Assembly: GCA_030737835.1 (NCBI GenBank)
Contig: JAUJYN010000063.1
Coordinates: 139,352-203,351, forward strand
Length of the DNA stretch: 64,000 nucleotides
Origin: Acorus gramineus
Lineage: Eukaryota; Streptophyta; Magnoliopsida; Acorales; Acoraceae
Direction of reading: 5' to 3'
Made by a program: the position numbers and the translations under genes. Shown piece after piece: positions 43,611-54,163 of this stretch (position 1 is its first letter; the number at the start of each line of letters is the position of its first letter). Below the pieces are notes generated by a model. The model saw nothing but the letters and a program-made list of their open reading frames with translations. It had not been told where the DNA came from and did not search any database.

Positions 43611-44657
43611 GTGCCGATCTTCGTGGCCATGCTTTGCACCGATCGCCAGCGAGTTTCCCTGGCCACCTTTATGCTGAAGGGTAACGCCGCCGACTGGTGG
43701 GCTACCCGAGTGGTGGACATCCCAGAGGGAGTGGAGCAGCTTTCTTGGGCAGGATTCTGGAGGTATTTCTTGGAGGAGTACTTCCCGTTCTCGACGCGCC
43801 AGATCGTGATGCGGGAGTTCGAGCAGTTGACGCAGGGCTCCATGTCGGTTGCTGACTACTCTACGCGCTTCACGAGGCTTTCCAGGTTCGCTCCAGCCTT
43901 GGTGATAGATGAGGAGACGCGGTGCCGTCGTTTCGAGCTTGGTCTCAGCAGCGCCATCCGGGTGCACGTCACCTCCCAGGCATTCTCGAGGTTCTCGGAC
44001 TTGGTGTCTCGGGCGAAGACAGTCGAGCGAGACCTCGGGATCATCGTGGGGGTTCCGACCCCTTCTGCAGATCAGGGTCCTTCTGGGAGTCGGGACCAGG
44101 GGCAGCGCAAGAAGAAGAGGCCCCGCTTCGATCAGTCAGCGGCTGCCTCTCCTCCAGCAGATGCGGTGCTAGTGTGGGATCCAGCACCCATTGCAGCAGT
44201 GCCCATCCAGTCCATGCAGCCGGAGAGGCGGCGCTGTTTCCATTGTCAGCGCATCGGGCATATCAGATACAATTGCCCTGATGCTGGCCGACCCCGCGTG
44301 CTACCTCAGCAGCCGCAGTTCTTGCAGCAGCAGCTTCCGCGCCAGCCGCAGCAGCAGCCTCAGCGTCAGCAGCAGCCACAGGGTGGTCGAGTTGACCAGT
44401 GGAGGCAGCCAGTGCAGCCGGCGAGACGTGCTCCTACTCCTCAGCCGCGGTTGGTTCAGGGCAGAGTTGCAGCGCTTACGGCCGAGGAGGCGCAGTCTTC
44501 GGGTATCATGGTTCGAGGTATTATCTTGTGTTCCCAGCTCTCTAGTAATAGGATATATGTGTGGGTGTGTGTTTGGTTGCTGTTATATATGTGTGTGTGG
44601 TATTTTGGTGAGCGAGTGTCAAGAACGGTTGTTTGGGTTAAGGAAGCCGGGTTGTAG
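43611..44657 (+). CDS. A3 gag, capsid to zinc knuckle, 5'-truncated, fused to LTR sequence
   Basis: It has the only gag frame here open from the capsid (ADWWATRVVDIPEG, FEQLTQGSMSVADYSTRF) through the knuckle CFHCQRIGHIRYNC and Gln-rich linker to the protease lead (VAALTAEEAQ). The N-terminal ~155 residues of gag are missing; the ATG is in the junction. After about 44543 the frame runs into LTR-like sequence and stops at 44655-44657, before any protease active site. Confidence 0.8.
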   Translation: MPIFVAMLCTDRQRVSLATFMLKGNAADWWATRVVDIPEGVEQLSWAGFWRYFLEEYFPFSTRQIVMREFEQLTQGSMSVADYSTRFTRLSRFAPALVIDEETRCRRFELGLSSAIRVHVTSQAFSRFSDLVSRAKTVERDLGIIVGVPTPSADQGPSGSRDQGQRKKKRPRFDQSAAASPPADAVLVWDPAPIAAVPIQSMQPERRRCFHCQRIGHIRYNCPDAGRPRVLPQQPQFLQQQLPRQPQQQPQRQQQPQGGRVDQWRQPVQPARRAPTPQPRLVQGRVAALTAEEAQSSGIMVRGIILCSQLSSNRIYVWVCVWLLLYMCVWYFGERVSRTVVWVKEAGL

Positions 44658-45345
44658 CTGTCCTGGCAGAGGGTTCCCATCAGTAGGTACCGCCGATGCA
44701 GTCGGAGGGGTACTGAATTTGGGAGTATACCAGGTAGGGGCTACCCGGGAAGCGATTATTGAATGGTGCCGCGAGCGTGGAATCGCTCTCCCCTTCGTGG
44801 GATCCGTGTAGTGACATCCCCGGCGTTAGACAGGCTATCCTGACAGAGGGCTCCCATCAGTAGGCACCTCCTGATTTGGTTTCGGACTGTGCTGAATCGT
44901 GGGAGTAGACCAGGCGAGCTACGGAGCGGGGAGAGGCTACCGGTGGACCAGGGGTGAGGAGCAGTCTAAGCCTCTCCCAAAGTCCCAAAATGTCTCCTTT
45001 CGGGAGTGAGGGTGTGGATGAGGCGAAGACGGGTCACTCGTGGCCCAATTTCTGTTGGACCATTCCCGATGATGTTGGGTTCGGTCTTGTAGTGGATGTT
45101 GAAGGACATCGTTGGGTGATCATCTAGAGGTAGATGATCCGGAGAGGTTAGTAGTATTCTTTAAATGATGTCTTCTTCTAGTGTTCCTTTCTGGATTAAG
45201 GGGCCTTGTGAAGTCAGCGTTGAAACCCGGGCTAGGGTACTTCGTGTTCCTTGTTTGGTTGTCGGGGTATCCTATATCGGGATTTCATGGTGCCCTCCCG
45301 AGGTTTCTTTTCCCAGGCAAGGGATACCATGGAAGCATCAAATGG
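44544..45345 (+). repeat. LTR-derived insert inside A3
   Basis: GAGCGAGTGTC...GGTTGT and ACAGAGGGCTCCCATCAGTAGG modules as in the long LTRs, then a copy of the shared ~105-bp module at 45199-45304, continuing as in the B internal region up to ACCATGGAAGCATCAAA. It replaces the protease and RT N-part. Confidence 0.7.
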
Positions 45346-45354
45346 ATGGAAGAT

Positions 45355-45690
45355 CAAGTGTGAGTTTTGGTGGGAGTTAGGCCTTCTGGGCTGTGTGATT
45401 TGTGGTGAAGGTATATCTGTGGACCCGGGCAAGACGCTTGTCGCGTCAAATTGGCGTCGACCGTCGAACCCCGCAAGGATTCGGAGCTTCCCGAGTTTGG
45501 TGAGTTATTGCAGGAGGTTTGACGAGGGACTCTCGAAGATAGTTGTTCCTCTTAACCGCCTTACTCGGAAGGATGTCCGGTTCGAGTGGTCCCCGTCTTG
45601 CGAGGAGAGCTTCCTGGAGTTTTATCGGAGGCTCACCTCAGCGCCAATTCTTACCTCTCCGTCTTGGAGTGGTGGGTTCGCAGTTGGGTA
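45355..45690 (+). pseudogene. A3 RT fragment
   Basis: [27 protein letters not shown]...[14 protein letters not shown]...[16 protein letters not shown] matches the RT thumb/connection region of A2 (about 25150-25480). It is joined upstream to LTR-derived sequence and downstream to a chromodomain-region trace. Confidence 0.8.
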
Positions 45691-45917
45691 AAGGTGCGTC
45701 CGCGATCCTGCTCACGTCATCCCGTTCGAGCCGCTCGTCTCTGAGCCGGTCATTCGTGGAGCAGTCGATTGAGATCATGGACCGCCGCGTGAGGAGGCTC
45801 TGCACCAAGACCGTCCAGTGGGTCGAGGTGCGATGGCAGCACCGTTCCGGTGTCAAGGACACTTAGGAGCTCAAGGATGCCAGGTGTGACGCGTATCCGC
45901 ATCTTTTCCCCTCCTAG
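45691..45917 (+). pseudogene. A3 chromodomain-region remnant
   Basis: CGATCCTGCTCACGTCATCC, GAGCAGTCGATTGAGATCATGG and the basic chromodomain lead match 27153-27335 of A2, with shifts and an in-frame TAG near 45865. RNase H and the integrase core are deleted. Confidence 0.7.
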
Positions 45918-45950
45918 ATGTTTTTGCATATTTTGAGGACAAAATTTCCT

Positions 45951-45963
45951 AAGGGGGGAAGAA
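45951..45963 (+). other. A3 polypurine tract
   Basis: AAGGGGGGAAGAA lies directly before the LTR start TGTTGTATGTC. Confidence 0.85.
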
Positions 45964-48900
45964 TGTTGTATGTCACTTTTAACCTGCTGGTAACCGTTGG
46001 AGCGTTCTGGCAGTTTTTCATTTTTTTTTCGGTTTTCGATCGGAACCGCTAATTTTTGGACTGTTAGCTATCGTCCGGAGTTAGAGGACTCCGATTGGAA
46101 ATCTAACTGCATATTTGGTGTCCTGGTGCCATTTTAGGCCTCTCACGAAAATTTCATCGAATTCCGGTAACGTTTCTGAAATTTCACAGTTCCGGGGCGT
46201 ATCCGGGTTTTAAGTGAGTTGACTTTATAAGTGGGGTGAGAAAAGTTGTCTAGCACTATTCATCATCTTCCTCCTTGAGCTCTCTCTCTCTCCTTCTCCA
46301 TTTTTCTTGGTTTTGAGCCCCTTGGAGGGCTTGAAACTAAAAACCCAAAGCATAGAAAGTGTAGATCGGGTCCCGATCTACACCCCGGTGCTTTCAAATC
46401 CGGATTCCGGCGAGTTTGGCCCCTCCATCCCCCCTCTTTTCTCCTCTGATTTGGGCCAATTCGAGGGCCAAGGAAGATCCCGGCGTTGGAGGCCTTTGGG
46501 GAAAGGTTTCGGTGCGCGGAGAGCAACCGAACATCTCTTCCTCCCCTTGGTAAGCCCTTTTTCCTCTCTTTTCATGCTTAGATGTATGTTAGGAGGGTGG
46601 ATTTGAGGTTGGGTGGTGGTCGGCGGCTGTGGGTGGCCGTTGGCGGCGGTGGGGTGGTGGTCGGAGGCCATTGGTGGCCGGTGGTGGAAGTTGGGTGGTC
46701 GGGCTAGGAGGTTAGGCAGTCCGGGCAGGTTGGGTGGCTGTCCCGGGAGGGTTGGCAGCGGGCGCAGCAGGCTGGGGCACCAGGTGGCCGGGCGCGCAAG
46801 TGCGTGCGCGCAGGCGTGCGCGCGGCGTGCGCTCGGGTGGTGCTGCAGGCGTGCTGGGCGCGCTGGGAAGGGCTAGCTCGGGTAGGATGGCTGCGGGCTG
46901 TGCGAGCAGGGCAGGCCGGCTGGGCAGGCCATGCTCGGGCAGCTGGCAGGGGGTGCTCGGGCATCAGGCGGGCAGTGCCCAGGCGTGCAGGCGAGCGGTG
47001 CTCGGGCCACTCGGTGATGCGCGCAGGCAGCAGCGCGGGCAGGCTGGCAGGCGCGCTGGGCGCGTGTTGCGCTTGCGTGCGCATGGGCGGTGGGTGAGGG
47101 TCCCGGGTGCTGGGCGCTGAGCGCTGGTCGAGGGCTCGGGGTGCTGAGCGCTGGGGCGCTGGGCGCTGGGCACCGCAGAGGAGCATGCGCGCAGGGCGCT
47201 GGGCAGGGGCGCAGGCGTGCGCGCGGTGGGGAGGCTGGTGGTGCGCGCGGAGTGCGCGCGGAGCGGGGCTGGAGGTGCGCGCGGGGCGAGGCTCTGGGCG
47301 CGCAGTGCGGGCGGGTGTGCACGCGGGTGCTGCGCTGGGGCGCAGTGCACGCGGGTGCACCCGGGGCTGGACGCGCGGTGCGCGCGGGCGTGCGCGTGCG
47401 TGCGCCCGGGCGTGCGGTGTGTCCAGGCTTGCGGGCAGAGGCTCGGCAGGCTGTCCGGGCGTGCGGGCTGAGTTCGGCAGGGCGCCTTGGCGCGCGGGCC
47501 GGGGCTCGGCTGTGCGCCCGAGGCGGGTGGCCGTGCGTGCGGCTGCCCGGTGGGTTCGGGAGTGAGTCGGGATGCTCGGATACGCGTGCGTACGGGCCGT
47601 ATGTACGTTTGTCCGAGTGTTGAGTATTTTAGAGTATTTTTGATGTATTTATGTATTTTACTCACCGTATAAATGCCTGTCTTGCAGATCTTGACGGACG
47701 GTCGCGCGACGACCCGGATTCCGGTGAGTGGGACAATCCAACCCAGTAGGGAGGCATACTACTCACTTGGGAGTGTATTGCCCTCCCCTGGGGCACCATG
47801 GATGTATATTAGCCTGTTATAAATATTAATCCATGCTGCATTGATTATGTGTAGAATGCATGCTACCCCTAGACTTGCATGTTAGGGACTTGCACCCTTA
47901 GGATAGGTGTAAGAGCCCTGTATCTTGTCCCCCTGTTCTCATGCTAGGAAGCCTTGGCCTATGCATGTGTCCTACTAGTTTATTTATTAAATTAAATGCT
48001 AGTATATGTTAATTGCATGCTTTAGATAATATTATAGGGAGGGGCCTTGCGAGGTCAACATTGAGACCCGGGTTAGGGTACTCCGTGTTCCTTGTTTGGT
48101 TGTCGGGATGTCCTGTATCGGGACCTCATGCTGCCCTCCCAAGGTTCTTGTCCCAATAATATTATATCTCTAGTTGATAATTAATGATTTATCCATTGTA
48201 TGATTATTAGCATAATTAGTGAATATTATAGGGGAGGGGCCTCGCGAGGACAGCGGTGAGACCCGGGCTAGGGTACTCCGTGTTCCTTGTTTGGTTGTCG
48301 GGGTGTCCTATATCGAGAACTCACGCTGCCCTCCCAAGTTTCTTTCCCCCAGTAATATTCCACCCTTGCTATTATTGTTTGCGTTCCCCGCATCTTGGTT
48401 ATGCGCCCTGGAGGAATTCTGAGGAATTCAGGACATTAGAGTCGTTGAGGTGTGTAGTCGGCGGATCCGAGTGGATCATGTGCGTATGGATAGGCTGTTC
48501 TGTCCCCTTCGTTGGATCCGGTAGAGGCTGCCCCAGCGTTAGAAAGGCCGTCCCTTCCAAGGGTTCCCATCAGTAGGCGCCTCCTGATTTTGGTTTCGGA
48601 CTGTGCTGAAGTTGTGGGTGAGGGCTCCCATCAGTAGGCACCTCCTGATTTGGTTTCGGACTGTGCTGAATGTGGGAGTAGACCAAGCGGCCTACGGAGT
48701 GGAGGAGAGACTATCGGTGGACCAAGGGTGACCAACAGCCTAGTCAGTCCCAAAATCCTATGTCACCCGTGGTAGGGTGAGGGTGAGGGAGTAGTGGGTT
48801 GGCGATGAGCGACCCGCTGGTTTTGTGATTGGATGATTATCAGTCCCAATATCCTGCGTCACCTGTTGAGGGTGAGGGTGAGGGTGTGGTGGGTCGGCGA

Positions 48901-49438
48901 TTAGCGACCCACTGGGTTATGTGTTATGCCACTTAGAGGCTGGATAAATAAATAAATGAATTGTGGTCAATATTGTCTGTGATGCATGGGTTGTGCTGTT
49001 CACTGAGCGTGTGGCTCACCCCTCGCATATGTTTTCCCCAGTTGTCACTGAGCTGGAGCCGGAGGAGCAGTTGGAGCCGTCCGAGGGATTCCTTCAGTAG
49101 CGGAGCAGCGCTACGTTCCGCGAGTGCCAGAGGCTATCAGCATCCCTTCTTGGCTGTATGTATTTTATTTCCGTGCTTGGCACGCGTTTGTATATATTCA
49201 GTTGTATTTGTGTATATTGGCTCTCACAGGACAGATGATTGAGTATCGAGTCTGTAGTATGCTTATTTACAGATTCAGTCTTTTGCTTCCGCATTTGGTG
49301 TATATATCATGTCAGCCCCTTTGTTGTCTGTGTGTCATTCTGGTTGCTTGTGTATGATATATTATTGACCCCTGTGTAGATTCTGATATTTTATATACAC
49401 TTGCCGCGTCCCGGGGACGGCCGCCCTGGGGCGTGACA
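45964..49438 (+). repeat. A3 3' LTR (3475 bp)
   Basis: TGTTGTATGTCACTTTTAACC...GGGCGTGACA. It carries donor-like TTGGTAAGC at 46547, a long GCGC/GGGC tract (46790-47530), the mini-exon-like segment 47688-47723, two tandem copies of the ~105-bp module (48040-48147, 48236-48342), G-tract repeats at 48775-48890 and acceptor-like CCCCAG near 49040. U3 has few W-boxes because of a deletion near 46215. Confidence 0.88.
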
Positions 49439-52009
49439 TAATCAACTGTCCTGTGAGAGACAATATAAAACAAAGACATCAACATACAAGTACTGTGCCC
49501 AAGCACGAGTAACAATACATACAGAAAAAAGGGGAATGCTGATGGCCTCTCACTCGCAAGACCCAAAATGCGAACGCTGCTCCGCTACTGGTGCGATGCC
49601 TCGGGGAGCTCCTCCTTCAGATCCGACTCAGCGACAACTGGAGGAAAAAGATATGCGAGGGGTGAGCCACACGCTCAGTGAATGGTACAATCCATGCAAC
49701 ACAACTCATATTTAATCTTTATCATTAAAGTCCCAAGATGGGAGTAACTGTACAAATTGGTGGGTCGTAGCGACACCGACCCACCACACCCTCACCCTTT
49801 AGAGGTGACATAGGGCTTTTGGGAGAGATTAGACTGCTCTACACCCTTGGTCCACCGGTAGCCCTTTCCCCGGGTAGCCTCTACCTGGTATACTCCCACG
49901 ATCAGTATGTTCCCGAATGCATCGGTAGTACCTACGGATGGGAGCCCTCTATCAGGATAGCTTTTTCAACGCCGGGGAGTTCCTACATCGGATCCAACGA
50001 AGGGGGGGAAACAATCTACACACGGATACGATCCTCTTGAATCCGTCGACACCGGTTACTAAACACCGATACGGTAAAGAATTCTCAAGAATTCCCTCCA
50101 GGGCGCATAACTCAGATGCGGGGAAAACATATTATTCATAGTGACAATTGCCAAGTATGACCCCCATAAGTGGTCATACACTTGCCTAAACTCATTAGGC
50201 AAGATTTGAGGCTCAACCTAAGCATATAACGTGGATAATGAATATACAAGGAATTCATCATGGAAGCATTTAAATAATATAATAACAAGGTCATAATATT
50301 TTCTAAGGCATGCTTACACTTATGCTTTTCATAGATATCTAAGGGTGTACTTAGGCAAGGTCAGTGTACATGCAGGAATCAAATGTTATCCTAACATGGG
50401 ACATGATGCACGAACAAACATTGGTCCCTACACATGGTACTAGGATGTATAACCCTAACATGTTAGTTCTAGCATGGCATGGATGCAACCTAGCAAGCCC
50501 AATAATAACATATACATGCAAATATGGTTAATATGCTGTTATGATGCCCCAGGGGAGGGCAAAGCATGTCTACGTGCATCGAACGCCTCCCAACTAGGTT
50601 GGATCGACCCACTCACCGCAACCCGGGTCGTTGCGTGACCGTTCGCCAAGATCTGCAAGACAAGGGCATTCAATATGGTGAGTATAACTACATAAATATA
50701 CATGGAATTTACTAGAAATGCCAAAGACTCGGACAAGCACGCATACGGGCTCGCACGCATGCGAGTACGCACGTACGCACGCAAGTCCGAGTGCCCCGAC
50801 ACCTACCCGAACCCTCGGGCAGCCACACGCATGGCCCCCCGCACGCGTAAGCATGCACGCACGCGCCCCCGCACCCCCTGGCGCACTGTCGCGCGCCCAT
50901 CTGCACGTCCAAACGCGCTGCCACGCGCGCGCGCGCACACTCGCGTGCACCCGCACGCACTCGCGCGCACTGCGCGCCCGCCCAACACCTCGCGCTCACG
51001 TTCTCGCGCCTGCTTGTACGTGCATGCGCCCGCCAGCATGCCCGACTGCGCGCGCCAGCACCCCTCTGCGCGCGCAGACGCGCGCGCGCCCAAACCTCTC
51101 CCACCCCCTCCACAGCCCTCACACACACCCAAACCCACATGCATGGCATGCATGATCACCCTAACAGCCCTAACAACCATTAAAACATAGATAAGGGAGG
51201 AGGAGAGCTTACCAAAGGAGGGGAAAGAAAAGGGGAGGAATTCGGGTGCTCTTGGCGCACCAAAACCACCGCAACCGCCACCACCAACACCACCACCTCC
51301 TCAGCCTTACTTGGCTGAAAAAATCAGGGGCAAAAGGGGAGCATGAGAGGGGAAAAGCTAGAGAGAAAGAAAGAGAGAAAGGGACAACAACAACAACACA
51401 AACACACCTTTCTTTCTTGCACTTCCTTCTTGTGCTTCTTCTTCTTCTTCCTTTCCTTCTCACACAAACAAAAGGGAACACAAAGGGGAGCAACAACAAC
51501 AAAATAAGAAGAAAAGAAGGGTCGGATGACTCTCTCTCTTTTTTTTCCTCTAAGGGTTGGAGAGAGGGAGAGAAAAAGAGAGAGAGAGAGAGAGAGAGTC
51601 ATAATTTCACAAAAAGGGGGTTGATGGGGGGTTTGACTTGAGTCAACCTATCCAAGCTACCAAACAAAACCCCTTGACTAGTCAAAAGTCATATTTGACT
51701 AGTCAAGGTCTTCATTGACTTGGTCCAAGTCATCCTTTGACAATTCAAAATCGATCAAAACCCGGATACGATTCGGAACTGTAAAATTTTCTAAAACGTA
51801 ACCAGAACTCGATGAAATTCCTGTGGGCAGTACCAAATGGTACCAGGACCCATAATATGCAGCTAGATTTCCAATCGGAGTACTCGAACTCACGCAGATA
51901 GCTAAAAGTCTAAAATTTTAGCGGCTCCGATCGAAAAAAGAAAAATTGGAAAGTGGTCAGAAATGACCCAAATGTGACCAATAGGCTAAAAAGTGACACA
52001 TATATAACA
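49439..52009 (-). repeat. A4 3' LTR (2571 bp, U5 end missing)
   Basis: Collinear with 60290-62840. It carries the GCGC tract (50870-51090), mini-exon-like segment 50617-50652, donor-like GCTTACCAAAG (reverse of CTTTGGTAAGC) near 51209, (GA)n near 51573 and a W-box-rich U3 (51632-51760). Its left end is cut and joins the end of the A3 LTR at GTGACA|TAATCAACTG. Confidence 0.88.
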
Positions 52010-52022
52010 TTCTTCCCCCCTT
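52010..52022 (-). other. A4 polypurine tract
   Basis: TTCTTCCCCCCTT on the plus strand (AAGGGGGGAAGAA on the minus strand) abuts the LTR end at 52009. Confidence 0.88.
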
Positions 52023-52030
52023 ATGAAATT

Positions 52031-52477
52031 TTATCCACAAAATTTAAAACAAAAACAGCTAGGAAGGGAAAAGACGTGGATATGTGTCATGCATGGCATC
52101 CTCGCGCTCCCAGGTGGCTTCGGGACCAGAACGGTGTTGCCAACGCACCTTAACCAACTGAACGGTCTTGGTGCAGAGCCTCTTCTCGCGTCGATCCAGG
52201 ATCTCGATCGGCTGCTCCACGAATGACCATCCGTCTGCGGATGCCTCTCCCAACTGCCCCCAAAGTCGAGAATGTAAGCTCGCAGCATGTCCTCCAGGGT
52301 CTGGATCGTCCTCTCCAACTGGCTGTCTGTCTGCGGATGAAACGCTGTATTGAAGTGGAGGTTCGTACCAAGGGCATGTTGGAGGCTGCGCCAGAACCTC
52401 AAAGTAAACCTCGCGTCTCGATCAGAAATGATGCCGATGGGAGTGCCATGGAGACTAACAATCTCAGAGACAAACAA
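52031..52477 (-). pseudogene. A4 integrase core end and chromodomain remnant, with internal deletion
   Basis: The frame has [28 protein letters not shown] and GGSWERH, then jumps to sequence before the chromodomain. About 0.45 kb of the integrase C-terminal region, present in A2 (about 26700-27160), is deleted. The chromodomain VKVRWQHRSGPEATWE is read in another frame at 52059-52253. Confidence 0.8.
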
Positions 52478-53224
52478 CTACGCCAGGGTGTCTAGAGAAT
52501 TGGTGAGTCGAATGGGGAGGAAATGAGTGGACTTAGTCAGTCGGTCGACGATCACCCAGATGGCATCGCGACCCGAACGTGACCTCGGCAAACCCGAAAT
52601 GAAGTCCATGGTGATCTGCTCCCACTTCCACTGAGGAATCTCAATGGACTGCAGCTTCCCTGCAGGATGCTGATGCTCCGACTTCACCTGCTGGCATACC
52701 AAGCAACGGGCAACGAAACGGCCAATATCCGCCTTCATCCCGCGCCACCAGTAGCAACGACAAAGGCCCCTGTACATCTTCGTGCCACCAGGATGCACTG
52801 TGTACCTCGAACGATGAGCCTCGTCCAAGATCTTTTGCTTCAGCTCTGCATCATCAGGAATGCATACCCGACCTCTGAACCGCAGAATTCCATCCTCGTG
52901 AATCTGGTAGTCCGGACGCTCGCCCCGGGCAACGCCTTCGGAGAGGACTAGAAAGTGAGGATCCCGCCCCTGAGCCGTGCGGATCTCGTCGAGAAGAACG
53001 GGCTGCACCACTAGCCTGGCCAAAAAGCCACCCGCAGGTGTCTCTCGAACGCTGATCCAGCAAGCGGCCTCCTCCAGAAGCCTCCAACGATGTACAGCCA
53101 AGTGGGCGGCCATGCCCAAGGGCTGCCTGCTGAGAGCATCGGCCACGACATTCGCCTTACCCGGATGGTAAGCGATGTCACAGTCATAGTCCTTCAGGAA
53201 CTCGACCCAACATCGCTGATGCAT
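52478..53224 (-). pseudogene. A4 RNase H end and integrase N-part
   Basis: RNase H end ([13 protein letters not shown]), linker, then HHCC integrase finger (HRSRYTVH...CLVCQQ) and core start (TMDFISGLP, VDRLTKSTHFL). An in-frame stop at 52478-52480 interrupts the integrase before the second catalytic Asp. Confidence 0.87.
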
Positions 53225-53242
53225 GTTGAGTTCCGGCTGGGA

Positions 53243-53524
53243 CTACAAATAAGTCAGGCTCTTGTGATCTGTTAAGAGCTCAAACTCCTCGCCATAGAGG
53301 TAATGCCTCCATATCTTCAGCGCAAAAATGATCGCTGCTAACTCCAAGTCGTGGGTGGGGTAATTCTGCTCATGGGGCTTCAACTGACGCGATGCGTAAG
53401 CAACCTTATCGTATTGCATCAGGACGCAACCCAAACCTAGCTGCGATGCATTAGAGTAGACTACGAATCTACCACTCCCAGATGGAATGGTAAGAACTGG
53501 CGCTGAGGTGAGTCTCCGCTTCAA
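53243..53524 (-). pseudogene. A4 RNase H
   Basis: [11 protein letters not shown] has Asn where A1 and A2 have the catalytic Asp (VYSDAS/VYTDAS), followed by the DLELAAI Glu and LTDHKSL. Stops bound it on both sides. The lost Asp suggests a dead enzyme. Confidence 0.82.
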
Positions 53525-53539
53525 CTCCAGGAAGCTCTC

Positions 53540-54163
53540 CTAGCAAGATGGGGACCACTTGAACAGGACATCCTTCCGTGTGAGACGGGTCAGAGGCGCG
53601 GCTATCTTCAAGAAACCCTCGACAAACCTTCGATAATAACTCGCCAAACCCAAGAAGTTCCGAATCTCAGTGGGGTTCGATGGTTGTCGCCAATTCGACA
53701 CGGCGAGCGTCTTGTCCTGGTCCACAGATATGCCCTCACGGAAAATCACGTGGCAAAGGAAGGCCACTCGCTCCAACCAGAACTCGCACTTACTAAACTT
53801 GGCGAACAACTGATGTCGGGCAAAAGTCTCCAAGGTAGTGCGAAGATGGTCAGCGTGCTCCTTAAGACTCCTCGAGTACACCAGAATATCATCGATGAAG
53901 ACTACTACAGAGGAGTCGAGGAAGGGCCAAAACACCCGGTTCATCAAATCCATGAAAGCCGCTGGCGCATTCGTCAACCCAAACGGCAGTACTCGGAACT
54001 CGTAGTGCCCATAACGGGTACGAAAGGCCGTCTTCAGAATATCCAACTCCCGGATCTTCAGCTGATAGTAGCCCGAACGGAGATCGATCTTTGAAAAGAC
54101 ACGCGCTCCCTGGAGTTGGTCAAACAGATCATCAATCTGCAGCAAGGGGTACTTGTTCTTCAC
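53540..54163 (-). pseudogene. A4 reverse transcriptase, C-terminal piece
   Basis: Starts at [15 protein letters not shown], immediately beyond the nested LTR, and carries [24 protein letters not shown] and FIDDILVYS. Its other half (up to LNKRTV) lies at 57816 onward. A TAG near 53540 separates it from RNase H. Confidence 0.87.
54159..54163. repeat. Target-site duplication, left copy (TTCAC)
   Basis: TTCAC directly before the LTR end TGTCACGCCC. The right copy is at 57816-57820. Confidence 0.9.

Larger units (their letters stand above)
37234..43615 (+). mobile_element. Non-autonomous gypsy element B' with a different U3
   Basis: 5' LTR 37234-40872, PBS 40879-40890, decayed internal region very similar to element B, PPT at 43594-43606, and only nine bases of a 3' LTR (TGTTGTGCC, 43607-43615) before a jump into a gag sequence. 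Its U3 differs from B but matches the solo LTR at 54164-57815 and the fragment at 10402-11037. Confidence 0.8.
43616..49438 (+). mobile_element. Chimeric gypsy element A3 (no 5' LTR)
   Basis: A gag piece (43616-44543), an LTR-derived insert (44544-45345), an RT piece (about 45355-45690), a chromodomain piece (to 45917), PPT 45951-45963 and a full 3' LTR 45964-49438. The order is right but most of pol is missing and replaced by LTR sequence. The left end is fused to the nine-base LTR stub of B'. Confidence 0.8.
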
